A stretch of 64,000 nucleotides of DNA from Candidatus Megaera polyxenophila (GCA_037101405.1 AP017964.1:434001-498000); one strand, 5' to 3'. Shown: positions 8,346-17,597, numbered from the stretch's first letter. Numbers and translations are program-made. The notes: generated by a model not told the origin, from the sequence alone.

Positions 8346-8914
8346 CTGCATTTTTTTCTATTCCTTCAATACTAGAGCCGGAATTAAATCTTATACTTCT
8401 TATCATCAGTTCTTTCGTATTAATAGGAATTTGCTTTAGATTAATAGTATCTAAAAATTTAATTGAATCTATCCTATTAATGTCAGCTTTTAGCTTGATA
8501 ATTGCAATATGTTATCTATTTATGGATGCACCCGACGTAGCGATGACAGAAACCGCTCTTGGCGCTTGTCTATCTACGTGTGTTTTGCTTAATCTGGTAA
8601 AAATAATTGGTGATGAGAATTATAAGTTAGTAAGTAAAACTAGAATATTTCTTGCGCTAACCTTGTGTGTAATTTTTATTGTTTTATTAATTATTGCAAG
8701 TTTCGACTTGCCTTTATACGGACAACAAAACACCGAAGTACAGTCACATTTGACAAAATACTATATAGAAAATACAAAAAATGATATTGGCATACCATCA
8801 ATTGTTGCAGCAATACTTGCTAGTTACAGAGGTTATGATACTTTAGGCGAAACTAGCGTTATTCTAATTGCCGGCATTGCTGTCGTTTTGATACTTGCAC
8901 GCAGGAGGGAATAA
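8342..8914 (+). CDS. Mrp antiporter subunit with DUF4040/MbhE-like domains
   Basis: A 190-aa membrane protein corresponding to the C-terminal part of MrpA (MbhD-MbhE type). The DUF4040 hallmark is M-D-A-P-D-V-A-M-T-E-T-A-L-G, residues 60-73. The C-terminal V-A-A-I-L-A-S-Y-R-G-Y-D-T-L-G-E motif near residues 157-172 is typical of MbhE, where MrpA has D-F-R-G-x-D-T-x-G-E. The start is GTG, overlapping the mnhG stop; its own stop overlaps the mnhB ATG. The split form (no fused large MrpA) is the group 2-like arrangement. Confidence 0.82.
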   Translation: MTAFFSIPSILEPELNLILLIISSFVLIGICFRLIVSKNLIESILLMSAFSLIIAICYLFMDAPDVAMTETALGACLSTCVLLNLVKIIGDENYKLVSKTRIFLALTLCVIFIVLLIIASFDLPLYGQQNTEVQSHLTKYYIENTKNDIGIPSIVAAILASYRGYDTLGETSVILIAGIAVVLILARRRE

Positions 8915-9342
8915 TGCTGAAATATTTTTCCGTTTTAAAAACAGTAGTCTCATTTATAATCCCTTATCTGATTCTATACGCTATTTACATCCAGTTAAAC
9001 GGGGAAGTTTCTCCGGGAGGGGGATTCCAAGCGGGAGTAATTTTTGCTTCAGGAATAATTGCTTTTGACCTTCTCAACGGCAGTAAAAAAACTCATGAAT
9101 TTTTTTCAGAAAAAGCTCTCATTATTTGCGGGATATTTGGAGTGCTAATTTATGCATCTACAGGGCTTGTTTCATTTTTGTTTGATGATAATTACTTAAA
9201 TTATAATTCAATTGCTAAAACTCCTTGGGTAAATCACCCTCTTACCGGTCAACATATAGGTATATTTTTTATTGAAATTGGAGTCGGTTTAACCGTTTCA
9301 TCAATTATGTGTTTAATTTATTTAGTTTTAAAGGAGGATTAG
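8914..9342 (+). CDS. mnhB: Na+/H+ antiporter subunit B (MnhB/MrpB)
   Basis: A 142-aa, four-helix subunit of the Mrp antiporter. The family motif S-P-G-G-G-F-Q-A-G lies at residues 33-41, and H-P-L-T-G-Q-H-I-G-I-F-x-I-E-I-G-V-G near 107-124 matches the conserved C-terminal helix. The ATG overlaps the stop of the DUF4040 gene by one base, and the next gene begins 9 bp downstream, so all lie in one operon. The length is normal. Confidence 0.92.
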   Translation: MLKYFSVLKTVVSFIIPYLILYAIYIQLNGEVSPGGGFQAGVIFASGIIAFDLLNGSKKTHEFFSEKALIICGIFGVLIYASTGLVSFLFDDNYLNYNSIAKTPWVNHPLTGQHIGIFFIEIGVGLTVSSIMCLIYLVLKED

Positions 9343-9351
9343 TTCTCTACC

Positions 9352-9708
9352 ATGCAAAATATTATTTACTTTTTTGCAGCACTAGTACTTGTTACTGGTC
9401 TTTTTATAATGCTAACTAGCGATAATTACTTACGTAAAATCATCGGCCTTGGAATATTTCAAAGTTCAGTTCTCCTTTTTTACATAGCTCTTGGTAAAGT
9501 AAGCGGGGCTATTCTTCCAATTGATATTTGCTCGAATTTGGTTAATTGCCCGTACAATTTCTCCAGTCCCCTACCGCATGTACTGATGCTAACTGCTATT
9601 GTAGTTGGATTTTCTACCATGTCCGTAGGACTTGCTTTAATATACAAAATATATAAAGAGTACGGCACTATCTCGGAAAGTGCAATAACTCAGCAAGAGG
9701 ATAATTAA
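9352..9708 (+). CDS. mnhC: Na+/H+ antiporter subunit C (MnhC/MrpC, NuoK-like)
   Basis: A 118-aa NuoK-like subunit with three predicted helices. Features typical of MrpC are L-R-K-I-I-G-L-G-I-F-Q-S-S-V-L-L-F-Y near residues 28-45, P-L-P-H-V-L-M-L-T-A-I-V-V-G-F-S near 73-88, and a following short helix. In the complex it sits beside the antiporter-like D subunit. It overlaps the next gene by one base (stop/start junction at 9708). Confidence 0.92.
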   Translation: MQNIIYFFAALVLVTGLFIMLTSDNYLRKIIGLGIFQSSVLLFYIALGKVSGAILPIDICSNLVNCPYNFSSPLPHVLMLTAIVVGFSTMSVGLALIYKIYKEYGTISESAITQQEDN

Positions 9709-11186
9709 TGACTTTAATTAATCATATCCCGGCATTACAAGTGTTAATTCCTTTTTTTTCAGCGTTGTTTTGTGCTTTAACTTTCCATAAATTCACTTCC
9801 TGGCTTATTGCTACTATTGCTATTATAACAAATCTAGTAATTACGCTTTACGGAATATCTACATCAGGCAATTTCCAATCCTATTCTTTCGGTAATTGGC
9901 AAGCACCGATTGGTATAGAGTATAGTTTAGATTATCTAAATCAGCCGATAATAATATACATAAACGGTGTCTTATTATTTTTCTTACTCTTTGGCAAACA
10001 ACTTATTAATAAAACAATTACTAAATATATTGATAATAAAAAACACCATATGTTCTACAGCTTGCTCCTATTTGCTCATGCGGGATATCTTGGAGTACTT
10101 AGCACTAATGATTTATTTAATTTTTATGTATTTATTGAAATTTCCTCTCTAGCAACTTACGTTTTAGTTTCAAAAGGAAAAGAAGCAAAAGCTTTAATCG
10201 GAGCATTTGATTATCTTATACTAGGTACAATTGGCGCAACATTAATACTAATATCTATTGGCTTCTTTTTTGCTATCACCGGTAGCCTCAATATTGCTGA
10301 TATCTCTAATATTCTACAAGTGAATTACGGATCAAGCGTGGCAGGATCAACAAAATTACATCTGTTAATAATTGCCATAGTGTTTTTCTTAACCGGAGCA
10401 ATCTTGAAGATGGCATTTTTCCCATTACATTTTTGGATGATCAGATCTTACTCTGCTACTGCACCATTTATTCTCACTTATATCGCGGCTATCTCTAGTC
10501 TACTTGGAATATATATGATAATGCGCTTCTTGTATTTTACTATCGAAGTTAATCTAATCTATATACCATTTTCCTTAATGCTGCGGGCTATGGCAATTAC
10601 GACCCTTATTATCTGCTCTTATTTAGCCTTAAAATCAAAAAATATTAAAAAAATTATTATTTATTCTACAGCCCTGCAAATCGGTTATGCTTTTCTTCTT
10701 TTATCAATTTGGCCAGCAAAAGCCTTGTTATTTCAGTTGCTGATTATTGATAGTGTTAATAAAATTGGTTTATTTACCCTACTTGCCCATATTGAAAATA
10801 AAACAAACAATTTAGATATATACTCAATAAAACACATAAAAGATTCACATTGGTTCAAAATCCTAGCAGCTTTAATCCTTCTTTTTAGTGCTTCTTTACC
10901 GCTAACTAGTATGTTTATAATAAAAATTAAGATATTTGAGCTTTTAATTCAGCAAAGCTTGTTGTTAGAATTTATTATCGTAGTAATTGCTTCAGTTTTC
11001 GGAATATTATACCATCTTAAACTTGCAAAAGCTCTTTTCTTTGCCAAAGAAGAAAACGGGGTAATCCAAATAGATACAAATCTACTAGGATTATTTGCTA
11101 TTGTAACCATACATGTTTTCACATTATTATATATGCACGAAATAGCAGAAATGATTGGTTACCATACTTCCATGACCATAGGTTAG
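9708..11186 (+). CDS. mnhD: Antiporter-like subunit D (MnhD/MrpD, NuoN/M homolog)
   Basis: A 492-aa membrane protein with about 14 predicted helices, of the complex I antiporter-subunit family. The channel Glu of helix 5 is present in F-Y-V-F-I-E-I-S-S. The helix 7-8 region F-P-L-H-F-W-M-I-R-S-Y is conserved, but the Lys usually found in the L-L-x-K-x-G-I-Y motif appears to be Leu here (A-I-S-S-L-L-G-I-Y). It lies between mnhC and a second homolog in the same operon. Loss of this Lys would be expected to impair proton transfer in this subunit, if the alignment is right. Confidence 0.88.
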   Translation: MTLINHIPALQVLIPFFSALFCALTFHKFTSWLIATIAIITNLVITLYGISTSGNFQSYSFGNWQAPIGIEYSLDYLNQPIIIYINGVLLFFLLFGKQLINKTITKYIDNKKHHMFYSLLLFAHAGYLGVLSTNDLFNFYVFIEISSLATYVLVSKGKEAKALIGAFDYLILGTIGATLILISIGFFFAITGSLNIADISNILQVNYGSSVAGSTKLHLLIIAIVFFLTGAILKMAFFPLHFWMIRSYSATAPFILTYIAAISSLLGIYMIMRFLYFTIEVNLIYIPFSLMLRAMAITTLIICSYLALKSKNIKKIIIYSTALQIGYAFLLLSIWPAKALLFQLLIIDSVNKIGLFTLLAHIENKTNNLDIYSIKHIKDSHWFKILAALILLFSASLPLTSMFIIKIKIFELLIQQSLLLEFIIVVIASVFGILYHLKLAKALFFAKEENGVIQIDTNLLGLFAIVTIHVFTLLYMHEIAEMIGYHTSMTIG

Positions 11187-11211
11187 GTTAAGAATAAAAA
11201 GAGAGTAAATA

Positions 11212-12672
11212 ATGACCAGCCCAATGCCTTTAAATTTTTTAATTATTTCTACTATGCTTCTTGGTATGATTAACCTGGTTGCACCTTTTTTTACAAAAGA
11301 AGACAGCAAAATCAGAAGCTTTTTTCTGCTTAGCATCAGCATATTTTTTCTATTTAACGTGATAATAATTGACGATTTATTTATAAACGGCACTGTAATA
11401 AAATTCACTTTATTAGATATCGGTAAATACTCTATAGCGTTTAGCCTTGAACCACTTGGGCTCATTTTCCTAACTATGCTTGCGGCACTTTGGATTCCGG
11501 CTCTCCTATATACAATAAAATTTTTAACCATTAATCACATTACAAATTCCAGTAAATATTTATTTTTTGTTAATTGTTGTATTTTACTAGGTTGCATAGT
11601 TGCTTTATCTGCAAACTTAATTACCATGTTTATAGCTTACGAATTACTAACGTTATGTACAATTCCGTTAATAGTTCATCACTTTGATAAAAAAACGCTT
11701 GCCGGTTTAAATAAATATCTAAAAATCCTATTGCTAAGTGGTATAATATTATTTCTACCAGCAATAATAGTTATTTATTCGAAAATAGGTACTGGCACAT
11801 TTATTGGAGGCGGGTTCATAAAAGATTATTTTTCAGACTCAGCTGCTGTTTTTCTATTACTCTTTTTTATATTTGGCATAAGTAAAGCAGCGCTTTATCC
11901 ATTACACGGTTGGTTACCTGCTGCTATGGTTGCATCCTACCCTGTCAGCGCCCTACTCCATGCTGTGGTTGTAGTTAAAACCGGTTTGTTTTGTATATAT
12001 AAAGTTCTTTTTTATGTGTTTGGACTCGACTACCTACAATATTTATTCAGCGATTATAACTGGCTGGTAATTCTACCGGCTATAACCATATTATACAGTT
12101 CACTCCAGGCATTAAAATGCAATGAAATTAAAATGATATTGGCATATTCTACTATTAACCAGTTAAGCATTGCTCTAATTAGCGCTTTCTTATTTACTCC
12201 CAAAGGCTTAGCGGCAGCACTTATCCATATGATTTCCCATTCATTTAGTAAAATTTGTCTATTTTATTCTGCTGGTAATTTTTATAGCTTACATAAAACT
12301 TATTATATAAATGATCTTACGGGAGTAAACAAAACCATGCCCAAAACTAGTGCAATTTTCCTTATAGCTACTCTCTCTTTGATAGGTATCCCACCATTTG
12401 CAGGATTTATCAGTAAATTTTATATTATGGTAGCAGCAGCTAATCAACAAAACTTATTGGTAATGATAGTTATTGCAGTTAGCAGCTTATTTTCAGCGTT
12501 TTATATGCTTAAGGTATTAGGTTTTATATACGAACCGGTAAAGATAAAAAATAATAATACAGAAAAAACCGTTCCTATTTTTATGTTTATTAGTCTGGTT
12601 TTATGTATAATTTTTGTTATTTGTTTCTTTTTTATTCAGCAAATCATCAATATTTTTCTAACTTTTATGTAA
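11212..12672 (+). CDS. Antiporter-like membrane subunit, second MnhD/NuoM-type paralog
   Basis: A 486-aa polytopic protein of the NuoL/M/N-MrpA/D superfamily. It keeps both classic residues: Glu in F-I-A-Y-E-L-L-T (helix 5) and Lys in V-V-V-V-K-T-G-L (helix 7). The Y-P-L-H-G-W-L-P-A-A-M motif is preserved around residues 226-236. The gene begins 25 bp after mnhD. Such paralogs in Rickettsiales are often named NADH dehydrogenase subunit M/N, but clustering with mnhB, C and G argues for the Mrp-type complex. Confidence 0.82.
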   Translation: MTSPMPLNFLIISTMLLGMINLVAPFFTKEDSKIRSFFLLSISIFFLFNVIIIDDLFINGTVIKFTLLDIGKYSIAFSLEPLGLIFLTMLAALWIPALLYTIKFLTINHITNSSKYLFFVNCCILLGCIVALSANLITMFIAYELLTLCTIPLIVHHFDKKTLAGLNKYLKILLLSGIILFLPAIIVIYSKIGTGTFIGGGFIKDYFSDSAAVFLLLFFIFGISKAALYPLHGWLPAAMVASYPVSALLHAVVVVKTGLFCIYKVLFYVFGLDYLQYLFSDYNWLVILPAITILYSSLQALKCNEIKMILAYSTINQLSIALISAFLFTPKGLAAALIHMISHSFSKICLFYSAGNFYSLHKTYYINDLTGVNKTMPKTSAIFLIATLSLIGIPPFAGFISKFYIMVAAANQQNLLVMIVIAVSSLFSAFYMLKVLGFIYEPVKIKNNNTEKTVPIFMFISLVLCIIFVICFFFIQQIINIFLTFM

Positions 12673-12689
12673 AATAGGAATATATAAAA

Positions 12690-14336
12690 ATGTTTTTTCA
12701 CCCAGCAACCATAATGATGTTTTTTATATTGCTATTACTAGTAATTAATAGGCATAGCACATTATTTAAATTTGTTGCACTTGTTAGTCCTATTATTAGC
12801 TCTATAGGGTTATTCTTGGGTCAAGGTAGATACTCTTTTGAGTTATATAATTTAAAATTAATTTGGGAATTCGACGATTTTAATAAATTAATTGGGGCGG
12901 CATTTTTGCTAGTATTATTAACTGCTAATTCTTACGCTCTTGGTCAAAAAAAATATAATGAATTAATAATAGGTTGTGCTTATGGCGCTGCTGTATTTAT
13001 TAGCCTTTTGGCTCAAGATTTTATTTCAATGTTTGCCGGCCTTGAAATAATGATGGTTATGTCCTCGATGATTATATTCAGTGGGAATAAAACAGGTTTT
13101 ATATCAATTAACTATGCAAAAAAATATTTTTTAACTCACCTAGTAACCAGTAATATGATCCTAATTGGCATTGCTCATATTATGTCTACAAGCAATTCTT
13201 CCGAAATTATTTTGGTTACTAATCTAATGGAAAATCCGGAATATTCGCATGCCATACTTTATGTAATGTTTACAGCTATGGTAATTAACATTGCAGCCTT
13301 TCCATTTTCCGGCTGGATGGTTAATTATTATAAAGCAGCTTCTGCTTCTGGATTTTTATATTTAATCAATTTTACTACCAAGCTGGGGTTAATGTTGTTA
13401 ATCAAAGTATTTTATGGATTTGAACCCTTGAAATATATAGGGCTAACTATGATCCTATATTCCGGATTTAAAGCAATTTTTGAAGACAATATATTTGCTC
13501 TACTATGTTATTTATCAATAGTTGCCATGGGAATGATGGCAATTGGCATTAGCTCTGGGAACAAATCAGCTCTTATTGGGGTAACGTGTTATTTATTTAT
13601 CCATATTATTTACAAATGCCTACTTAGCGTTGTTTGTGCTACCCTTCGGGATAGGAAAGGAATTACCCTTTGCTTAGAACTGGGGAAATTTAAAAATACT
13701 ATCCTATTAATATCGGCAAGCATTGGAATCTCATTAATGACCAATATTCCTTTTAGTTTAAGTTTTTACAATAAAGCAGGATTATCTCACCTATTTTCTG
13801 GGAATTTCTTTTATATAGCAATATTACTCTCCGGTGTGTTTACTATAATTTCTTTTCCGTGGAAAGAAGTTATAAATCATAAGAAAGTCATTCCTTTAGA
13901 GATGAATATTTACAATAAATTTAGCCTTATTTTTATAAGCTTAGCTTGCTTTGTTACAGGATTTTTATGGGTATTTACGCCAGTTAGTAATATTTTTTAT
14001 CCGCTATATGAAATAAATAACTATTCTTATGAAGTGCTGAAACAACTAGCTATTTATGGCGTTTCTATAATTATCGTTATAAGCTTAAATATAACACGAA
14101 AAGAGAGCACCAGCCTCAATATTCTTGAAATAATTGGTTATGGTTTTGCTTATTTATATCATTACTGGAAAAAAGATAATCCACCTGAATCACCAAAAGA
14201 AAATTGGCGTTTAGATGTTTTAGAAGAGCAATTAATAAAGAAACTGTCTATTTTGCATAACCAGCAAACTGCAATTTTTATGGTAATATCTTTATTAATT
14301 GTTATGCTAGCTACCTTGCTTATTAGTTTATATTAG
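12690..14336 (+). CDS. Antiporter-like membrane subunit, third, divergent paralog
   Basis: A 548-aa polytopic protein, the most divergent of the three antiporter-like paralogs. The helix 5 Glu (F-A-G-L-E-I-M-M) and helix 7 Lys (F-T-T-K-L-G-L) are kept. The usual P-L-H-x-W-L-P motif has become F-P-F-S-G-W-M-V-N-Y-Y, losing the His. A hydrophilic segment near residues 485-525 (Y-W-K-K-D-N-P-P-E-S-P-K-E) precedes a final helix, a C-terminal extension reminiscent of NuoL-type subunits. It starts 17 bp after the previous gene. Confidence 0.75.
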   Translation: MFFHPATIMMFFILLLLVINRHSTLFKFVALVSPIISSIGLFLGQGRYSFELYNLKLIWEFDDFNKLIGAAFLLVLLTANSYALGQKKYNELIIGCAYGAAVFISLLAQDFISMFAGLEIMMVMSSMIIFSGNKTGFISINYAKKYFLTHLVTSNMILIGIAHIMSTSNSSEIILVTNLMENPEYSHAILYVMFTAMVINIAAFPFSGWMVNYYKAASASGFLYLINFTTKLGLMLLIKVFYGFEPLKYIGLTMILYSGFKAIFEDNIFALLCYLSIVAMGMMAIGISSGNKSALIGVTCYLFIHIIYKCLLSVVCATLRDRKGITLCLELGKFKNTILLISASIGISLMTNIPFSLSFYNKAGLSHLFSGNFFYIAILLSGVFTIISFPWKEVINHKKVIPLEMNIYNKFSLIFISLACFVTGFLWVFTPVSNIFYPLYEINNYSYEVLKQLAIYGVSIIIVISLNITRKESTSLNILEIIGYGFAYLYHYWKKDNPPESPKENWRLDVLEEQLIKKLSILHNQQTAIFMVISLLIVMLATLLISLY

Positions 14337-14343
14337 CTATAAG

Positions 14344-15372
14344 ATGAAAGATTTAAATACCAACCAAAATTACTACCTAACTCTGTGGTTAAGAGTAATG
14401 TGCGGTGCAATTATTTGTATGATTTTTATTGGCGGGCTAACTCGTTTAACTAATTCCGGCTTGTCTATTACAGAATGGAAACCCGTAACGGGAATCCTTC
14501 CTCCTTTAACTGAAGCATCATGGATAAGCGAGTTCGATAAATACAAGCAGACTCCCGAATATATCAAGGTAAATAGCAGCATGAATTTAGCAGAATTTAA
14601 ATCCATTTTCTGGCTTGAATTTATTCACCGAATTGCCGGACGCATTACCGGTATATTATACATCATCCCTTTGATGTATTTTTTATTTAATAAAACCATT
14701 AGCAGCGCAAAAATTTATATATATCTTATAGGGTTAATTCTGCTGATTAGCCAAGGGATTGCTGGGTGGTATATGGTAAAAAGCGGTCTTATATCTGCTC
14801 CTTGTGTAAGCCACTTTAGGTTAGCAATCCATTTGTTACTGGCAATTGCCTTATATGCTCTATTATTCTGGCAATTAATGGAACAGTCTTTTTTTAAAAT
14901 ATCTATCGGCGCAAAAACCATTTTAATACCAATTAACAACTGGTTAAATATTTGTTTAATATTATTATTTATTCAAATAACTTTTGGCGCTTTTGTTGCA
15001 GGACTTGATGCCGGTCTTGTTTATAATCAATTTCCGCTCATGGGAGACTCAATTATACCAAATGAAATTACTTTCGGAACATTTGGTTCAAATAGCTTTT
15101 ATGATCCAGTATTTGTGCAGTTTATCCATAGGATACTAGCTTATATTGTTACACTAGCTATTTTAATTACTTGTTTTATTGGTTTTAAAATACAAAACTT
15201 ACTGTTATCTAAAGTACTAATTTATTTAATTATAGCTCTTATATTTCAAGTCATGCTGGGTATTTTTACTCTAATTTATTTAGTACCGATTACACTTGCG
15301 TTACTTCATCAAATAGGCGCTGTAATACTCCTTTCTACCCTGTTATGGGCTAAATATCTAGCTGTAAATTAA
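14344..15372 (+). CDS. ctaA: Heme A synthase (CtaA/COX15, type 2)
   Basis: A 342-aa, eight-helix inner-membrane enzyme that oxidises the C8 methyl of heme O to make heme A for cytochrome aa3. The COX15 signature G-G-L-T-R-L-T-N-S-G-L-S-I-T-E-W-K-P is at residues 25-42, and heme-ligand histidines are visible in E-F-I-H-R-I-A-G-R, in the H-F-R-L-A-I-H pair, in V-Q-F-I-H-R-I and in L-L-H-Q. The length is usual for the alphaproteobacterial form. It lies 7 bp after the last antiporter gene and 1 bp before the pseudouridine synthase. Confidence 0.95.
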   Translation: MKDLNTNQNYYLTLWLRVMCGAIICMIFIGGLTRLTNSGLSITEWKPVTGILPPLTEASWISEFDKYKQTPEYIKVNSSMNLAEFKSIFWLEFIHRIAGRITGILYIIPLMYFLFNKTISSAKIYIYLIGLILLISQGIAGWYMVKSGLISAPCVSHFRLAIHLLLAIALYALLFWQLMEQSFFKISIGAKTILIPINNWLNICLILLFIQITFGAFVAGLDAGLVYNQFPLMGDSIIPNEITFGTFGSNSFYDPVFVQFIHRILAYIVTLAILITCFIGFKIQNLLLSKVLIYLIIALIFQVMLGIFTLIYLVPITLALLHQIGAVILLSTLLWAKYLAVN

Positions 15373-15373
15373 A

Positions 15374-16315
15374 ATGATAGAATTGCGAGTTGAAAACATT
15401 ATGGAAACAAGGTTAGATAGATTTCTAAGGCAAAAATTTACCTATTTAACTCAAGGAGTTGTGGAAAAAAATTTACGAAAAGGGCAAATCAAAGTAAATG
15501 GTAAAAAAGTAAAAGCACATACTAGAATTAACAAAGGTGATGTAGTAAATATTGCTAATTATCTTATAAATGAAAATCTTATAATTCCTCAAAAAACTTT
15601 TTTTTCTCCTGCAGCCATCTCGCTAGCTGATAAAATTCTTAATGAATATCTTATCTTTTCGTGCGATCAATTTATTGCCATTAACAAACCACATGGTATT
15701 GCAGCACAAGGCGGAAGCAAAATAACTATTAGTATCGACCATGCTTTGCAATATTTGAATAAAACTGAAAAAAGTCAGTATAAATTAGTTCACAGGTTAG
15801 ATAAATATACGAGCGGGGTTTTTATTATAGCTAAAAATCTAAATAGTGCCATTTTACTTGGGGAAGCTTTTAGAGAAAAACAAATCCAAAAAACTTACAT
15901 AGCCATATTAACAGGCGATGTATCTTTTATTCCGAAAGAAGGAAGTATTGAAAGTTATATTGGTAAAGAAAAATCCGGAGTTCAGGAAATAGTGAAAGAA
16001 ACTGAAGATGGAAAATTTGCAAAAACCATATATCAACTATTAGCAAACAACAACGATAGTGCTATAATGAAATATACCCCCCTAACCGGCCGAATGCACC
16101 AATTAAGGTATCATAGCAAACAATTAGGATTTCCAATTCTAGGTGATATAAAATATGGCGGACTGCCTTTTAAGAGGATGATGTTACATGCGCTAGAAAT
16201 TACGATTCCGGCAAGAATCTTTGGTAAGGAGCAAGTAATCGTAGCCCCTATGGATAAAATTTTTGGGTCTTGTTTTTACAGCATTGATCCTTCATTAAAA
16301 CTAAAAGAGTCATAA
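15374..16315 (+). CDS. rluC: Large-subunit rRNA pseudouridine synthase, RluC/RluD family
   Basis: A 313-aa protein with an N-terminal S4 RNA-binding domain (residues 14-62, R-L-D-R-F-L-R then L-R-K-G-Q-I-K-V-N-G-K-K-V) and the RluA-family catalytic domain. The catalytic Asp is in V-H-R-L-D-K-Y-T-S-G near residue 140, and T-G-R-M-H-Q-L-R-Y-H follows. Alphaproteobacteria carry both RluC- and RluD-type enzymes, so the exact target uridines cannot be decided from sequence alone. It is probably co-transcribed with ctaA. Confidence 0.87.
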   Translation: MIELRVENIMETRLDRFLRQKFTYLTQGVVEKNLRKGQIKVNGKKVKAHTRINKGDVVNIANYLINENLIIPQKTFFSPAAISLADKILNEYLIFSCDQFIAINKPHGIAAQGGSKITISIDHALQYLNKTEKSQYKLVHRLDKYTSGVFIIAKNLNSAILLGEAFREKQIQKTYIAILTGDVSFIPKEGSIESYIGKEKSGVQEIVKETEDGKFAKTIYQLLANNNDSAIMKYTPLTGRMHQLRYHSKQLGFPILGDIKYGGLPFKRMMLHALEITIPARIFGKEQVIVAPMDKIFGSCFYSIDPSLKLKES

Positions 16316-16317
16316 GA

Positions 16318-16971
16318 TTATTCTTCGTCAAGTTGAAAAATAAAATATCCATCTCCAAGTGCTTTTATCCCTTGTTCTTCCTGCATAAGCCCTGGATCTA
16401 ATTCTGACGATTTTTGATTAATTTCTAAATCAGTACGTTGTAAAGAAATACCTAAATCTGAATTTTTATCACTACCAGTTATTAGGAGAGAAGTATCATC
16501 AGGAAATGATTCCGATACCATTGATCCAATCGATTTTGACGAAAAAGGAATAGGGATAGGCTCAGATATAGCATGTAGTGAAATAGACGGACTTTCTTTT
16601 GTGGATTCTGAAGTTGTAACCGATACCAGGGATACTGAAGTAGTATTTTTTTCAGCCGAACCAGATAGTGGGGCTAAAGGTAGAAAAACATCTTCAGATT
16701 TGAATCGCTCTGGAGCAGAAACCTCTTCTTCCAATGGCAAGCTTTGTAAAGAGGACATAGACGTAAAGCTATTAGACACCGGCGAAGGAGATAAACTATA
16801 AATTGCATCGATTTCTATTTCTTTCTTAACTGATTTAGAGTAGATAACCGGTTTACCGACAACTAACTCAACGCTATTTTCTTCATCAGATAATATATTT
16901 TGCCCTATTCCAACAAAGCTTTTTTTACTGCCTCGCAATGGAATATCTAGAGGCTTGCTCAATTTTGACAT
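16318..16971 (-). CDS. Ser-rich acidic protein of unknown function
   Basis: A 217-aa protein that I do not recognise. It is rich in Ser, Glu, Pro and Leu with very few aromatic residues, and looks largely disordered. It has no signal peptide and no membrane helix. The first 30 residues are basic and more structured (K-L-S-K-P-L-D-I-P-L-R-G-S-K-K-S). The C-terminus ends G-D-G-Y-F-I-F-Q-L-D-E-E. The stop is 2 bp from the convergent rluC stop. Such composition is seen in some secreted effectors and in fast-evolving rickettsial proteins; that link is only a guess. Confidence 0.6.
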   Translation of the reverse strand: MSKLSKPLDIPLRGSKKSFVGIGQNILSDEENSVELVVGKPVIYSKSVKKEIEIDAIYSLSPSPVSNSFTSMSSLQSLPLEEEVSAPERFKSEDVFLPLAPLSGSAEKNTTSVSLVSVTTSESTKESPSISLHAISEPIPIPFSSKSIGSMVSESFPDDTSLLITGSDKNSDLGISLQRTDLEINQKSSELDPGLMQEEQGIKALGDGYFIFQLDEE

Positions 16972-17074
16972 GGTCTTTCCCTTTTTACCGCTGCCATTAT
17001 ACAGATTTATATTATACGTGCTACTAATTTTATTAGAAAGAGCGTGAAAAAACTAATAACTCTAGGATTCTGCC

Positions 17075-17275
17075 GGATATAAACTTCCGCGCATATAGAT
17101 TCAATTAAAATATTAAGAAAGAACCACTTTAGCCGTTGAATAAAGTCCACCATCAGAGAACTTTCGATAAGGTGGGCTTAGTAATTACACCACCACGATG
17201 ATGCAAGTGACCAATCCCTTGAAAATGCTTATGTCCTGGGGGTTTTTTATCTATTCTGACGCACTACGCAGCCCT
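17075..17275 (-). ncRNA. ssrS: Probable 6S RNA
   Basis: The 317-bp gap just downstream of zapA has 6S-like architecture on the minus strand. Terminal strands near 17249-17265 and 17089-17100 can pair (ATAGAT with ATCTAT, plus a GCG/CGC extension). A second stem pairs GGTCACTT with AAGTGGTT. A strong apical stem (AAGCCCACC with GGTGGACTT, one mismatch) closes a hairpin, leaving a large asymmetric central bubble. zapA-ssrS synteny is common in proteobacteria. 6S RNA mimics an open promoter and binds the sigma70 holoenzyme. The ends are approximate. Confidence 0.62.
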
Positions 17276-17288
17276 TAAGTTACTTTTA

Positions 17289-17597
17289 TCATCTTTCTAA
17301 TTTTTCTGCAACTACTTTCAGTTCATTAAATATCGAAGATAATAGTATTTTGAAGTCTTCATTAACCTCTTTTGCTATACCTTCAGCTTCTACGCTTGCT
17401 TGCTTTTGCTTATTATCCAAAAGATTAAGTGCAACCATAACAAGCAGGAGTTCAAAAGAAGCAGAAGGGTTAGCTTGTCTTACTTTATTTATTTCAACGT
17501 CCAGTTTTATAGCAAGAGAATGAAGTTCCGCATGGCTTTCTTCCGGACAGTATAATTTAAAGTCTCTATTGCTTAGAGTTATTGTTACTATCGACAT
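17289..17597 (-). CDS. zapA: Cell division protein ZapA
   Basis: A 102-aa FtsZ-ring stabiliser. The N-terminal globular head (V-T-I-T-L-S-N-R-D-F-K-L-Y-C-P-E-E-S) and the helix with L-A-x-K-L-D-V-E-I-N-K-V-R are followed by A-S-F-E-L-L-L-V-M-V-A-L-N-L-L-D and a C-terminal coiled coil, all matching ZapA. It overlaps the upstream coiled-coil gene by 32 bp, and the probable 6S RNA lies directly downstream, a classic neighbourhood. Confidence 0.88.
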   Translation of the reverse strand: MSIVTITLSNRDFKLYCPEESHAELHSLAIKLDVEINKVRQANPSASFELLLVMVALNLLDNKQKQASVEAEGIAKEVNEDFKILLSSIFNELKVVAEKLER

